From NCBI GenBank assembly GCA_008694505.1, contig VZDJ01006585.1, positions 10,197,759 to 10,261,758 of the forward strand: a stretch of 64,000 nt of DNA. Direction: 5' to 3'. A model generated the notes under the pieces. That model saw nothing but the letters and a program-made list of their open reading frames with translations. It did not search any database and was not told the origin of the DNA. Shown here piece after piece: positions 34,196 to 47,994 of this stretch (the stretch's first letter is position 1; every line of letters begins with the position of its first letter). The position numbers and the translations under genes were made by a program. The stretch is from Cyanoderma ruficeps. Lineage: Eukaryota > Chordata > Aves > Passeriformes > Timaliidae.

Positions 34196-36726
34196 AAAAT
34201 TTATTATTTTTTTTCTCTGAGAAATGAATGCAAGGCTGACCAGATATACCAACACAAATAATCAGCTATTATATGTATTCTTAATGTCAAAATTTTCCTT
34301 TAAAAGAAATTTAAACCTCGATTAATTTAAAGATGCCAAATTCAGTCCTTTACCATCACATTCTTGTAAATAACCTTGCTATGCTGTAGATGACTTTGCA
34401 CAAGGTCTTAGTTTTTTCCATTGTCTATCATCTTTTCAATGCTTTTTTTAGAAACCTAAAAGACAGTAATAATGAAAATACTTTGTACAAAGCCCACAAC
34501 ACATCAAGCATAGTATATTGAGGATTAAATAAATACTTTACTGTGTGTGGGGTTTTTGTTTTGTTTAAGATGCAAGCGCAGTATCATTGCAGTATCTGAT
34601 ACCTGTAGCAGCTTGACCATTTTTTATAGCAGCAGGAAGATTAATGTGGTTGTATAATAGCCTAATTAAGTATAAACTTGGTTCCTCAGGTGTCTGAAAA
34701 GTCCTTGAGGTTTCTGAAACAGAAAGATTAGAGAGGGGATTATGGTTTCTGGAACAAGAGCCAGAAAATGTTTATTTCACAAAGAAAAAAATTATTTCTT
34801 TTAAGGAAGAATCAAAAATGCAAACAAAATGTCTTTAACAGAAAACCTTTTTATTCCCATCTTTAACGCAGGGTATTTAAGATGTCACTGTGATTCATAG
34901 GTACCCTTCTTTGGAAATTTTTCCACCCTATTTGCAGCAATAGAATATATAAAGCCTAGCATTTTTAATATTAAATAGTCATTAACATGTGCTTCTAGTA
35001 ATTTTTCTGGCTAAGCCATCATTCTCTCTGACAGAGCATGATTTATGGCCCAGAAAACTCAGAGGCATCACTAAATTTTGTCAAAACAAGTAACGAATCA
35101 TGTACTGAAGTGCAATGATTGGTAAGTAAAGATTCTCTTCATTCTCCAGAGGAAGAAAAATTTGCTAACAAGAAACATTAGCTGCCTTATAGTAGCATAC
35201 ACACAATTCTTTTAAAACATGAGCTCTTAACTAATGGAATTTCCTTACCAGATAGAATCTTTAAAGAATTTATTGTGGGGAATAATGTGATTTTTATGCT
35301 CATATTTTGTTATGTTTTGTTTCCTGTTGCTTTGTGTTCTTTTTAAGTCTAGGCTACATATGCTTCACTTCAATTTTACCATATGATTGGTTTGAGTATT
35401 TTCAGCAGCTTTCATTCTTCCTTTCATTCTTCCTTTCAGCTTCTTTCTAAGAACACACCAAACTGATCTTCACTTCAGTGTTCAGTCCCGCCAAGTAGCC
35501 ACAAAGGCAGGTTTTAGACTTGTCCATCACATAAGGCAGTCTCTTGGCTATTGGCTATGTGCCTGCACATTTTCATCCTGCCTTTCTCTTCCTACTTTGA
35601 GAAAGTCATTTGAGTTTTTTTGGGGTTTTTGTTTTGAATTTTTTTTTTTTTTTNGGGAAGGGGGTGATAGTAACTCCACAGATTTTTTTTGCAGACTTTA
35701 TGTACTATGCAGCAGAAACAACTGAAAATTTAGATTTGCTTCACATTTTTCCTCATGCTTTCAATAAATTCTCCATTCTGATTTTGGATCCTTCTAATTT
35801 TTCCTTGTTTTTTTGTTTTTTTGTTTTTTTTAATCATTGCTACACTGGGAAAAGAGATTTGAGAAAACAAATACAGTACTCTTTTCATCATTTTACATTA
35901 ATAAGGGCTTGTTTCTTATTGATTGCCTGTTCCATTTTTCCCTGTGCCATTATTTCTATTGGCTTTTTGTCCACTATGCATGACTTCTTACCACAGAAAT
36001 TTCTGAAAAGCATTCGCAGTTTATCTGCTCATCGTGCTACATTTTTACTCTTGAGTTTTGCACCCAGAATATGAACATTTTCATTTTTACTCTTCTCTGC
36101 TTCTCCTTTCAGTGCAAATTTAACACATGATTTTAAAGTTCATTTCACTTATAATGGCAGCAAATAACTGAAAAAATCTAACAAATAAAAATACTTTGGT
36201 ACTTAATGCTGTTGCTCACAAAAAAGTCAGCTACAGCAATCTGAAACACACTAGCTGTTAAACCTGCACTGCAGAAGCAAACAAAATTATCTTTCATTTA
36301 CATGAAAGATTTTAATAGTTTTGCTACAAGACTTCTTTTTTTTTTCTATAAACCTTAGGAGTGTGGTTTTGATCTGAAACAGAAACAAAAGCCTTTCAAT
36401 TTATCTGCAATGTGAAATTACCTCTGACCACATCCAGGTTATTAACAAAAATGCTCCTTCTGCATCTTCAAAATGATGCACTGGTATCATGATACTTCAC
36501 TATGTCAATGAATGTGAACAATCTGTCAGCAAGCATAATTACATAGACTAGTTTTCCCTGTGATTATAAAGTAAAATACAAAGGAAAACTCTTTTTTTTT
36601 TTTTCCTTGCAGAAGAGCCCCTCTGTCAACCACCAACAAACAACCCCACAATACCCCAAAGGAAAAATTATTTCTTTAAAATTGTTTAGGTAAAATTATT
36701 AGAAATAGGTAACATGGAAGAAATCA

Positions 36727-36755
36727 AGAAGCCAGCTTTCTGACAGCTGGCTTCT
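36727..36755. repeat. perfect 11-bp inverted repeat
   Basis: AGAAGCCAGCT at 36727-36737 pairs with AGCTGGCTTCT at 36745-36755 around a 7-base loop. No T run follows and eukaryotic DNA does not use such terminators, so I give it no function. Confidence 0.85.
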
Positions 36756-39717
36756 CAACTCTGCAGTGACATTTTGTTAACAAGCTATTAATTTACTGTG
36801 ATGAACAGCACAATTTTGATACCCTTTTGACTAAAGCATGTCTTATCCCAGTATTGGAAAACCTGTCTTCCCCTAACTAAATCTATGGCTACTACATGGA
36901 CAGTAGTTTCACTACCAGAAATTATCCAAATTGACTGTCTAAAGAAGATATTGCATACAATAATGCATAGAACTTCTTTCCTAATACATGTAACAAAAGG
37001 TGTTTGCTTTTGCATTCAGGCTTTCAATTTAACTGTCCCTCAGAGAAATCAGCAGAAGATGTTCTGATGGGTTATAGAACAATAAAAAGTATCCAGGTCT
37101 TTCCCCAAAGCTATGTGTATTACAGTACCCTTTTTTATAACCACACAGTGGGAGCTGTATCTAGTTTCTAAAACTGTAGCTTTATAACTTAACAGAAGAG
37201 GAAAAAAATAAAAAAGCTTTTGAAATATATTATTTTAGCTAGACAATTCTTTCAATCAAACAATAGAAAATTAAGTCTTGTTTTGTTTTTTCATTAAAAT
37301 GTGTTTGTCTTTTGTCAGTTACCATCAAAACCTACATGGTTTTCAATAAGGGAAATTAACCACTTTTCAGTCTGCAGTTTTTAGAGAAAAAGAACTCCAA
37401 AACCCAAAACAAAGCAAAAAGTTTCAACATTGAAAATCTTGTCTTCCTACTCAATGTCATTTCAAGGGCCTCAAATGAGAATGTCATGTTAATGAAATAT
37501 AACCAACTGGGAAAATATTGCTATTTTTAAGACAATGCAATTTACCCTTTTTATAATGTAACATATCCTTGGCATGTTTATTCCGAGGAATATGATTGTA
37601 AGTATCAATATGTAACCCATTGTAAGTAACATATTATACAATTTATGTGTGTTTGGTCTTTATTATGTAAATTTTGCCGTTTATGTTTCTAGAATTTGTC
37701 CCAGCTATTGCCTCAGATATGCAAAACTGCCAACACAAGTTCTGGAAAAATCAGAATTATCACGCACTGCTGATTTTGTTGTTGGTGTTCTTGTTGTTGT
37801 TTTGGGGTGGGTTTTTTTGTATCTGGATGGTATTGATTTTTATCATTTTGGGTAGCTATGTTTGATTCAATTAGTTCACTTTTAAAATTGTATCGTAACT
37901 GCACATAAAAATGTACCTGTATTCTCAAATATCTTAAATATAATAGTAGTTTCTTTATATTGGATTAAAACCAATAATACTTTGCTCTGTATCTTCCATG
38001 GAAGGTCAGATAACATAAAAATATAAATTGTCAGCATAAATATATTTTAATTTTTTGTTCTTGTGCAAGGGTATGGTTTTCTATACTGCATTCCCTGATA
38101 ACAGTTAAAAAAAAATTCACAAAGACTCAAGCATTGTGATGTGTATATTTTATATCTCTCCCTTCATAAAGCTATCCCTTTATTCTCAGGTGCCACCACC
38201 TCACTCAGCATCTATGTCATTACATTTTGCTATTACCCAGGGGATTTTACTGCTGCTGCAAAATTGTAAGTTGCATCTTTATCACTATACCTGATAAATG
38301 TGTATACTGACAAGCCATCTTGCCACACAACAGATATAATTCCACTTCACTCTGGTAAAGACTATAACCTAAAATAAAGCTTAATCATATCCAATGCCCA
38401 TTAATAGTGAATGTAGGTCAGAAGAGGAACATTAAAGATACTGACTATAGGCCACATATTTCAAAACCCTGAGCAAGAATATACTTAAATTTAATGGTCA
38501 CTGTACTTTGGGTATAGATACAAAGCTTAAGTCTTCCATTTGAAAACCTCACTCAGAAGACATACAAAAAGATATTTTTAGGAGTCTGTAGTTTCCAGGT
38601 AAAGTCAATTACCCACTTACTTTCAGTCTTCCAAATAATTGAGCAAAACTCAGGGGGTTTTTTGGCTTGTTGTGGTTTTATTGTTTGGGGCTTTTTAATC
38701 CAGTAGTGAATCTGCCTGCTTTTTCAACTGCCTTTATGTTAAAGAAAAATTGCATACAAAGAGTGAGATAGAGGTCCAGTTCTTTTCCATGTGTGAGTAG
38801 ATTAAATACCATATTTCAATTTTCCACTTAAGTGCCCTAACCATTGTGTAAGCTACTAAGTCTATTAGGATGGTTCCACTGTGCAGAACATAATTCAAGA
38901 ATCATTGATTCATACAAAGAAAATGTAAAAAGAAGCACAGCTTTGTAGCTTTAGTAGTTACAGACCTTACCAACCTGGGTGGGAGCCGAAATCTAGTGCC
39001 AACTCATGGAACAGCTTCTGTGTTTTAACCAGTAGAATTTAAAGCCTGTGCTTTTTCTTCTACTTTTATATCAACTATTCTAATCCCTACATTTCTTGGG
39101 GTTTTTTTTTCCTTTCTTTATGAATTTTTTGTTTTGCTGGGTCTTGTGCAGTAGAAAACCTGATAGTGACCTTGGGTATGTTATCATAACGTGTATGTCT
39201 ATGGCAAGTACAAAACCTCTTCAGGTAGGAAAAAACCCCCAAAACATTGTTTGCACCATTTTCTGAATTTCTAACTAGTGATTTTTTTAATAATTAGAGT
39301 AGATCAACTCATCTTTGTATATATTTCCACGCAGATATATATACTTTCAATAGCTGTTTGCAAAAGTAGCTCATACTAATATAATTATTTTATACTTCAG
39401 CCACATCAGGTTGCTCACAGGACTGCTGAGCTCTAACCAGTTCAGAAAAAACTCTGTTACGTTCAGAAGCACATCTCAAAGAAACTAAGGAAACTTCTAG
39501 TTAAAGTGTCTCTCAATTCAACTAATTTATTTTTTTGTGCTTCACTGTCAAGAAGCAGATGATAGAGGACTATCAGGTTTATTATTTTGAATACATGCAC
39601 CTATGTTCAGTAGAAAATCTAAATTTGTTCTAAAAGTTCCACTGTATCTGAAATTTCTGTGTTTTTTACAGTTTTGTATCAATCTGAGATCATTAGTAAT
39701 TTTGCTAAAATAAAATA

Positions 39718-39731
39718 CATATATATATATG
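39718..39731. repeat. short (TA)n run
   Basis: About six TA units. Confidence 0.8.
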
Positions 39732-41000
39732 ATATCTGTTTACTTATAGCCAATCATGCATGCATAGGATGAAATTTTACAACAGAAACCATTTATAGAA
39801 TAGAATGTGCCAAATATACTGGAAAAATAGATTTAATTAGCTTGAACAAAAATCAAAATAATTTTGCATTAAAATACACATCTAAAGAGTGTAGCTTCCA
39901 TATAAAATAGTTAACAACTGCTGTAAAGAGTAAACACAAAAAACACAAATACTTTTAATTGTATATCACTGCCTTGTAGTGTTCCTATACGTGACACCAC
40001 AACTAAGTTATTAAAATCCACTGGTACAATTTAAATATATTAGTACCATAAAGACAACCAAGCAATTCTAATATGTTTTGTACATTGAAAGGTCATAGCT
40101 CATGCTGTTTCTATGAATTGTTTATGGAACAGGGTGGAGAGATGCATGAGGCATATGAAGCTTTAGACAAGAAAAAATCATAAAGGATTTATGAAGGTAG
40201 GTGTGTTTGATTTGGGCAAAAATTAAACACTGTGGAGTACCATGCTGAAAAATCATCCCTGACTGAACAGAGAATTGATACTCTATGAAAATTTGTATAA
40301 GGACCTGCAAAATTGGGTTTTGTGATAAGTTTACAAATTCATGTTTTACAAGGACTTTTTTAGCAGTAGTTCTTAGATGTCTGTGTAATAAACTTTTCAA
40401 ATCCACAGATACATTTTGCACATGTTATTACAGTAACATATAGTTTACATATGTAATAGAATTGGGCCCTGTAGGCACCCACTCCATAACAGCATACAGG
40501 ATTGAGAAGGTAGTGTGGTACCACTACAAGCTAAAAAACTTTTGCTGCACTTTCCATGCCTGGCTTCCCCGTGCTGTTAGATGATCTTCTTTTAGACAAG
40601 AGTTGCAAAATCTCATTCTTAGCATCTACCATGTGGACGGGGAAATGTCTACTGAGTGATACATAAATGCCACAAAAGTGTAATGAATAGTGTTTCAGCT
40701 ATTGTGAGTGCAAAACAACATGTAAGTGGATATTTACTAAAATAAAAAAAGTCTGGAAAGTTTACTAAGCTAATTACATATGGAATTTACAAGACCTGAA
40801 TCCAAAATTAGATTCTTAAACACTTGTGTTCAGTACTGCCTAATTATGGGGATGTTTAATTGTGTAATCAATCAGCTTTTGACCTTAAACTTTTGCACAC
40901 ATTTAAAGATGTGATTTTACAAATCAGCAAATGTTTATGGCTATCCCTGGCATAGAATGACAACATTTTGTCTTTTTCTTTTAAACTATGTTTGCATGTT

Positions 41001-41420
41001 GTAAAAGTTGCCAGGATTTTTTTCCCCTCTGTCCTCACAGGTGTGTGAAGTACTGATTCACATTTGTGGGGAAAGATTTACTTCCATCTCGGAGCAGGGC
41101 GGTCTTGACCATGCTATTTGCAGCAAGTTTGTTATTCCCCAGACCATGTCTGAGCTCTTCTGGGAGTGTGATAGCTGGCATGGGACAAAACACACTGAAA
41201 AGCATGCAGGCAGTCAGAGAGAAGTGTGCCCATGTTGAAGGCCATGACTTGGCTTTGAGGTTTACTGGGAAAGATGCAGCCTGAGAGGCACAATCCTGTG
41301 AATCTCCTCTTCTTAAGAATAATCTTTAATTCTTTTCAGGACCTTATTGCCTATTAAAGGCTGTTGTTTAAGAGAGGCAGTTCGGACTCTCTTTGGAGAA
41401 AGTAGTTTAAGGCTAAGTCA
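41001..41420. other. GC-richer block, unassigned
   Basis: It begins with a splice-acceptor-like polypyrimidine tract ending in CAG at 41040 and stays open in two plus-strand frames for about 70 codons. A second acceptor-like site ends at 41339. Translations match no family that I know. It may be an old LTR on either strand (an AATAA-like motif occurs on the minus strand near 41135) or chance. Confidence 0.3.
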
Positions 41421-43514
41421 CCTAAATGTAAGAATATTCATCCAAAATATCTGAATGCAAAGCCTGAGTTTTCTTATCAGCACCAATTTTACATGAAATA
41501 CCCCTTGCATGTGTTAGGGGCTAGGATTCATTCTTCTTGGACCAGCATTTCATTTTCCTGAAGAGCCACAGTTCTTCTCCACAGATTCGGGGTGTTGGTT
41601 TTACCTGCACTTTCCTTGACCCTTGTATAATAATTCTGCTTGATAAGGCCATTATTAAGCGGATTTTTATTTTTGCTTTAATTTACATGAAAATAAGATT
41701 GCTTTTATAGGTAAAAAGTCAAATACTATTAAAAATGCTTGTATGCTTGGATAAAAAGTGGGACGTGTTTTAACGGAACATGTATTTCCCCCAAATTCAG
41801 ACAGCAATATTAAAAAGATTTCTTGAGATCATCGAAAATGGAGTAAAAATTTGATATCAAAAGAAATATTTATTTCTCATTTTCCCCTTTCTTTTATGGT
41901 GAAAAGTCTGAAGAATATTTGAAAAAAGAAAAGTAATTCAAACCAGACTCAGAAAGCTTTAGAATGAAGCACCTAAATTTCTTGCAATACTTTGTATTTA
42001 TTATTCAATCATGGTCATGAAGTTGACAAATATTCAGGTTAAGTTCCAAGTTCAGGTTAAGATCTGCAAGTACCATGGATCTACTATGGATCTACTACTG
42101 AAGTGAATATTAATTCACAGAAAACCATTTTTTATGATGAGTTTCAATACATATTGGAAATACAATAGTTGCTTTCTTAAAATTAAAATCCACAAGGTCA
42201 TAGACAAATCTTTGAGACACTTTATGCTGCAGAAAATTCAGGACAATGGCATGTTCCAGGACTTGCATGAATACTATCTTCCATGGTCTTTCACCAGTTA
42301 TTTCTTGAGAATCTAAAGAATTTCTAAGACTTTATTAGTGCCACACATGGATCCTTTCTTTTTTTACCTATGTTGTAGTGCAGATCCATTTTTAGGTTAA
42401 TGACACTTTTGAAGGATAGGTTTCCTTTTGCTTCTCATTATCCTCCTCTAAATTAAATGATCTACTGAAAAAGTACACCTGAAAATATCTATTCTTTCCA
42501 TGTATCTTATGGTCATGTATCTTCAGTCTCCTTTCATTGACTCTGAAATGAAATTAATCAACATAGTTTGTCTTAGACTACATATCAAATTTAAAGACAG
42601 TTAATGTTTGCCAAGATAAATCTCATTCTGAGTCAATGATAAATGGAACACCTTAGCCATCATATTTCTTAGTAAATAGTGTGAACATTGATTTAATATA
42701 TGCCAGTAGTCTATAGAAAGTTATATAGTTTTTATTAATAAATATTTTTTCATGTGAAATACACTACCTCCTATAGTGGAGTAAAAGGGGGAAAAGAATT
42801 AATACAATTGCAATTTTTTGCTTCTTATTAGAATTTGCAATATTACAAAGGCTACAATATAGATCTAACACAATTATCTATATTTGCACTTGAGTTATTT
42901 GAAGAAGTCAGAGACAAAAGTCTTCATAAAGTCTGATTAATAACAAAAAATTCAGACATCAAAAAATCCATAAAATTACAGTAATTTCTAATAGATTAAA
43001 CAATTCTCAGTTGAACACAAAATTACATATTTCAGTATATATGTATTTCTGATATGTACAGATACATCTATAATGTAACTATTTCAAAGAATGTAGTGGA
43101 AGTGAATATTTGTCTTTATCAAAGACCAACTTTTGTCAACATTATTTAGTCTTTTGAGAACATATATACTGTTCATCTAATCATCTATTTACTTGTTCAT
43201 TTTCAAAATTCTTGACTCCACTGTATTGTCATAGGAATTTTAGTTGCTCTATTTTCTTGATACAGACAGAAAAAAAGGAATTACTTATTTAAAATCTGAG
43301 ATATATGATCAGTTTTCACAACCCCTTAGCTATCTTTCAAAGTGAAAAAACCCAATCTAACATTTTTAGTGTTTCACTAAAATGATGATGTTCAGTATGA
43401 CCATTTGCTGTCATACCTCCACAGTAAAGCCGTTATATAGCTCTATGCATATTGCAAAATTTCATAATACTTAGTTCAATGTAGCAGCACTCCTGACAAT
43501 TAAATATTTTAAAT
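41421..43514. other. anonymous AT-rich intergenic sequence
   Basis: No gene or repeat family. Two small local duplications occur: an 11-base direct repeat TTCAGGTTAAG at 42033-42043 and 42051-42061, and a tandem ATGGATCTACT at 42075-42096. Confidence 0.55.
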
Positions 43515-43703
43515 TTGCAGGAAAACAAATGCTTAGTGAAGCCCTTTACCTTTGCAATAAATCTGGGGGGGAAAACTGATTTTCTGATTGATTCAGGTAA
43601 TAGGAATAAATTATTAGTCCTTATGGTAGCAAAGAAAATTAATCTTTTGAGCACAATAAAATTAAAAGGTTTTGGCTTGCTTGATCCGAACAAAGTAAGA
43701 TGA
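43515..43703 (+). other. short open frame with a weak protease-like motif
   Basis: The frame is open for 62 codons and contains 'INLGGKTDFLIDSGN' at about residues 14-28, which superficially resembles the active-site region of retroviral or gypsy aspartic proteases (hydrophobic residues followed by D-S/T-G). The residue after the glycine is Asn instead of the usual small residue, and no flanking retroelement sequence is visible. A CAG acceptor-like site at 43518-43520 and GGTAAT after the DSG would also allow an exon reading. I consider chance the most likely explanation. Confidence 0.15.
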
Positions 43704-43889
43704 ATTTTTAATACAGCAAATTAATTAGGCACATAATGAGGAATAGGATGCATAATAACTCTAATTCTGATAAATAGCAAAATAGTTCAGATCCTCAAAG
43801 AAATAAATATCATCCATCATAAACACACCTTAAATTCTGTTTGTTCAGGAATATTAATGGTAAGAGAGCTTGCACAGAAGAGTTAGATA
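43704..43889. other. anonymous AT-rich sequence
   Basis: Nothing recognised. Confidence 0.5.
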
Positions 43890-44170
43890 AATTCTATTTG
43901 CTAGTTTTGCTCAGCGCAATTACATTACGTGCTGACCCTCATCTGTAACTTTTTGTGAAATTGATTTTGGGACATTATTCATTTCTGAAGGTGTTAATGT
44001 ACCATAAAGGATTTGTATTATCGTTAAACATACTGTCTACGCCAGGTGTTACATGTTATTTGCTTCTGCCCTGAAGATCATTTAACAGCTTATAAATCTT
44101 TATGGCCCCATGATGTTTTGCTACAATAATTTGCATCTTTAAATAGCTTTTGAATTATGCATTCTAAAAA
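43890..44170. promoter_or_regulatory. weak candidate conserved noncoding element
   Basis: This repeat-free segment has balanced composition and several motifs of developmental enhancers: an octamer ATTTGCAT-like core near 44129, TTTATGGC near 44098, CAGGTGTTAC near 44043 (E-box plus T-box-like) and TAATGTACC near 43997. It stands out from flanking AT-rich DNA by texture only. Alignment to other birds would be needed. Confidence 0.18.
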
Positions 44171-47100
44171 TAAGTAAAAAAGCAACATTTTTGTTAATAA
44201 AGAACATATATCTTCTATTTTACAATAGCCTTAGTTACAAATGTCAAGCAATGCTAGTATGGGAAACAATAAAGTTGATTAGGAATGCAAACCCAATTTT
44301 TTCCAACTTTTGACAGCATAAAGGTATTTCAGTGCAGATTAAGTAGTTAATCAGTTTAAGACATTTTTTTATGAGGACTCTCCGGGAGTTTTAAAGAATT
44401 GTATAACTATATAACTATTTCAGTAGAACATCATGGATTACATCTGTAAGAGTTCTTTGGAATCTAGGAACTAAATATTTATGAATACAATCGAATATAA
44501 TGTCTTCTATAACATAAAATGGATTTGGAATTCAAAAAGTAACTGATTTGATAAATTTGTCATGGCATATTCTTACTCTGAGTATCTTAATTTTAATGGG
44601 TAGGTTTATGCACCAGAGGAGGCTACTGCAAAGGCAGGGACCTGTCTTTTTTGGGGCAAAGAGAAAGAGAGGGAGGCTTTGGGAAAAACTGGGCTCATGT
44701 TTTCAAAGAGCATTTCAAAATGGAATGTTTACACAACAGTAGAAACAACAGGGACTTTATACCAAGAAGAAAGCTTTCTCAGGGAAAGACAAAGAGAACA
44801 GGTAATCATCAGAACTCACAGAAAAAAGTTTCCTATGAAGGGGGAATAGAATTTTACTTTGCTACTTGATCCACAGCTCTGGTCAGCTTGTACCTCCCTT
44901 TTATTATTTGCAATGTCTTGATGTTTCTGATGTTGCTGTCTTAGTGATCACGTGGTGGTCTGGGTGATTCATGTGCCTACTTCAAACTGTCTTTTCAGTT
45001 CCAACCAAAATTCATGGGAGAGTCCCCACTGACTTAATTTTGTACATCTGAGCCTTTTCAACAGAAGGCAATGTCAAAATCTATCATTTCAGTTGGAATT
45101 TTTGAAATTTCTTACACAGTGTTAGTCTGTCTATGCAGATTTTGCCCATATATTGTATATGATGACTAATAGATATTTATTAGTAAAATAATTAGAAAAT
45201 AGATGGTAAAACATACATTGGTTTTTAGCTTAGTTAATATAAGACAATTATCATAAAACCCACTGTAAAACTTGCATTATTTTCACATGCTTTTATTCAT
45301 TAAGTCACTGCTTTATCTATACTGTCAGTGTTATTTATTTTTTAATGAAAAATAGCCAATACACTCACAGTACTAGTATCGATTCTCTCATGTGTAATTT
45401 AAAGTTTGTATTTTTTCAGTGGTACCTTTCACAATATTCAGACAGCCTAATTCTTTAACTTTTTATTAAAGCTTAGAGACTATACTGCAGATAAACGATT
45501 TTCTTTAATAATTAATAAAAAGTAACTAAGGCAAAAAACTCTGCACCATCAGTATCATTAGAATAGCTTATTTATATAGCCATTGATATATATTCTAAAC
45601 AGGAGATGGTCAAAGATGGTTATATGGACATACGTCTAAAATTCCTGAAAAATAATTTAGATGGGGTTTAAAAAATTTTAGGATTATCAATTTTATCTTC
45701 GTAACAAATGTGGTACATATCATTCCAGACTATGTGCAGAATGAAGTTTATTATAAAATAAATTTACCTATATTTAAAAGTATGAAGGTGGGTCCCGTGA
45801 TACATTTTTTAAGAGATAACAGAGGCTATAGCATTCTGCACACTGCTTTAGGAGGAGTGAATATAGGCTGTTGGTCACTGTTCATTGTTGACAAAAAAGT
45901 CCTAAAAAACATTATTGAAGATATTTGGTGTTAAAATAAAGGAAAAAAAACCAAAAACCTATTGAAAATCTTATATAGTGTTTAATCCTGTTAGTCATAG
46001 TAATAAAAATGCACAAAACTGAAAAATAATTTCAAGCCATTAGAAAAGATCTGTTCTGTAAATCCTAATTCTCTGATAATAACCTACTGCAGAAGTGGTT
46101 TATATCTTTCATATGCCATTTGTCAAAGGGTCTACCTGTTCATATTCTAATTATAGTAAAGGCTAAATCTAGTACACAAAGAAAGAGAAAGTTTTTCATC
46201 TATTTTCTCTTCTTGAACTAAAAAGACTAATTGCTTATTCTATTCAAAGCATATTTATGAAGCCGTTTCAGACAAGCTTTATTGCTTTTAATAGAAAAAT
46301 GTATTTAATATAGGAATCAGAAATACTAATATTGTGAAGCAAGAAGATACAATTGTTCAAACATAACTGGCATGGTGATTTTTTTGTTAATTTCTTCTTT
46401 TTTTCGTTATTTATTTGATACCTAACGATCATCATAGGTTTAAAGTTATATTTCTCTTTTCAATTCCTTATTTATTTAAAAACAAAACAGTGATTTCTTA
46501 ATACATCTGTACTAGCAAAGGACACATCTGCAAACAGGCCTTGACAAATATAGCCTCTATCTAAACCCAGTAACTTGGAAAAATCCATTTGTTTTCTTTG
46601 CCCAGATAGAGCTTCCCAAGGCTTTTTACTTGCAAATATTGAATTCCCAAGAAAGTATGATTAGGGGATATTCTTAAAGGGACTTGGTCTACAAATTGCA
46701 ATATCTAAAGCAAAGCAAGAAAAATATACCACCAATTTACAATCAATTTCCTGCAAAATATTGCTAGTAAATTTTGTATTTATGGGCTGCAATAGTAATA
46801 TAGTTTATATTATTTCTTTTAGTTATATTCTGTTTTTCCTTTCCTAAGTTTGGCATTTTGGCTGGGTCAATAATAGATGGTCTCTTGAACAATCTTTTTT
46901 TTTTTTAATCTTTCTTTTTTTCTCTCTGTTCAGTCTGCTATATCTATTTCTTATTTATTTTCCAACTCTATTTCTCTCCAATAATTCTTTCTTTTGATCA
47001 CCTTCAAAAATTTAGACATTAAGCAAACAACGTTACTGGATGAAAATTAAGGGGGAAAGCTAAGGACACTGAAATACAGGACAGCAGCTCCTATACACAA

Positions 47101-47642
47101 GTGAATGTCTGAAAACCTGAGACATTTATCTTCCTCACGTTTGTGGCTAGTGAATATATACGTGTATCTGGGATTTTCAGGGAGTGGGAGATTGCTATGG
47201 AGTGTTTAGAAGACTGACAGATTTGATCAGTCTTAAACTGTAAAACTAAAGTTTGTCTTGGTTTAGGGCAAATTTTGGAGGAAACTTTTGAATGGGGTCC
47301 AAGTATATTCATTATCAAAATAGTTCTTTACAAATTATTTATGATCATCGCTGTTTATACAAAACACTAACTTCTTAACAATTGTATTCTAAATCACATA
47401 TAATTTGATTTGATTATCCATTTCTGTAGATCTGAAGTTGAACATTTAGCACTGGCAGCTATCTTGTTAAGTCTTATCCTTAGGGTCCAGGTGATTAGGC
47501 CTGAGAACTCAACAACCAGAAAGTTGTAGCTAATCTGCGAGTTTTCCTTGCTTGCCCTTGCCTGATGGTTTTATGCTGTTGCAGTCTTCTCTGCTACTTA
47601 TTGAACATATGTGATCAGGCTCTAAGCCAAGACAGGTGATTT
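44171..47642. other. anonymous AT-rich intergenic sequence
   Basis: About 3.5 kb without a gene or recognised repeat. Overlapping plus-strand frames at 44548-44869 are purine-rich and unremarkable. A T/C-rich stretch lies at 46891-46990. Confidence 0.55.
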
Positions 47643-47961
47643 CCAAAAAACAGCAACAAAGTTGGTAAAAGATCTGGAGAGCAAGTCCTGTGAGGAGAGG
47701 CTGAGGAAACTGGGATTCTTTAGCCTGGAGAAAAGGAGGATCAGGGAAGCTCTAATTGCTCTGAAACATCTACCTGAGGTTGTGGGAGAGTGACTGTTGG
47801 TCTCTTTTCCCAAGTCACAAGCAATAGGATGAGAGGAATTGGCCTCAAATTGGCCTCAGAGGAGGCTTAGCTTGAATATCAGGAAGAATCTCTTCACTGA
47901 AATGGTGGTCAAGCACTGGAGGAGGCTATCCAGGGAAGTGATGGAAACACCATTTGTGGTG
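47643..47961 (+). mobile_element. CR1 LINE, 3' region fragment
   Basis: Blocks in CR1 order: 'cagcaacaaagttggtaaaa', 'gaggagaggctgaggaaact', 'agcctggagaaaaggaggat', 'tgaatatcaggaagaatctc', and 'gaggctatccagggaagtga'. The reverse transcriptase and the terminal ~100 bases are missing. It ends about 35 bases before a second, unrelated CR1 segment. Confidence 0.85.
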
Positions 47962-47994
47962 TGATGAATCCAATGACTGGTGTGAGGTTATCTA

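Larger units (their letters stand above)
34196..41000. other. anonymous AT-rich intergenic sequence
   Basis: About 6.8 kb with no gene and no repeat family that I can name. It contains an unresolved base at 35654 within a T run, T/G or A/C tracts (35805-35832, 36627-36652, 38655-38700), an 11-bp hairpin at 36727-36755 and a TA run at 39718-39731. The 154-codon plus-strand frame at 35610-36074 crosses the N and a poly-T run, is rich in Phe, Leu and Ser, and shows no motif. Confidence 0.55.

Noticed and set aside
35610..36074. 154-codon open frame as a membrane protein
   Set aside because: It crosses a poly-T run and an unresolved base, and its hydrophobicity follows from T-rich composition. 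No start context, signal or splice support was seen.
42033..42096. Short direct repeats TTCAGGTTAAG and ATGGATCTACT as a regulatory array
   Set aside because: Only two copies each and in neutral-looking sequence; small slippage events are a sufficient explanation.
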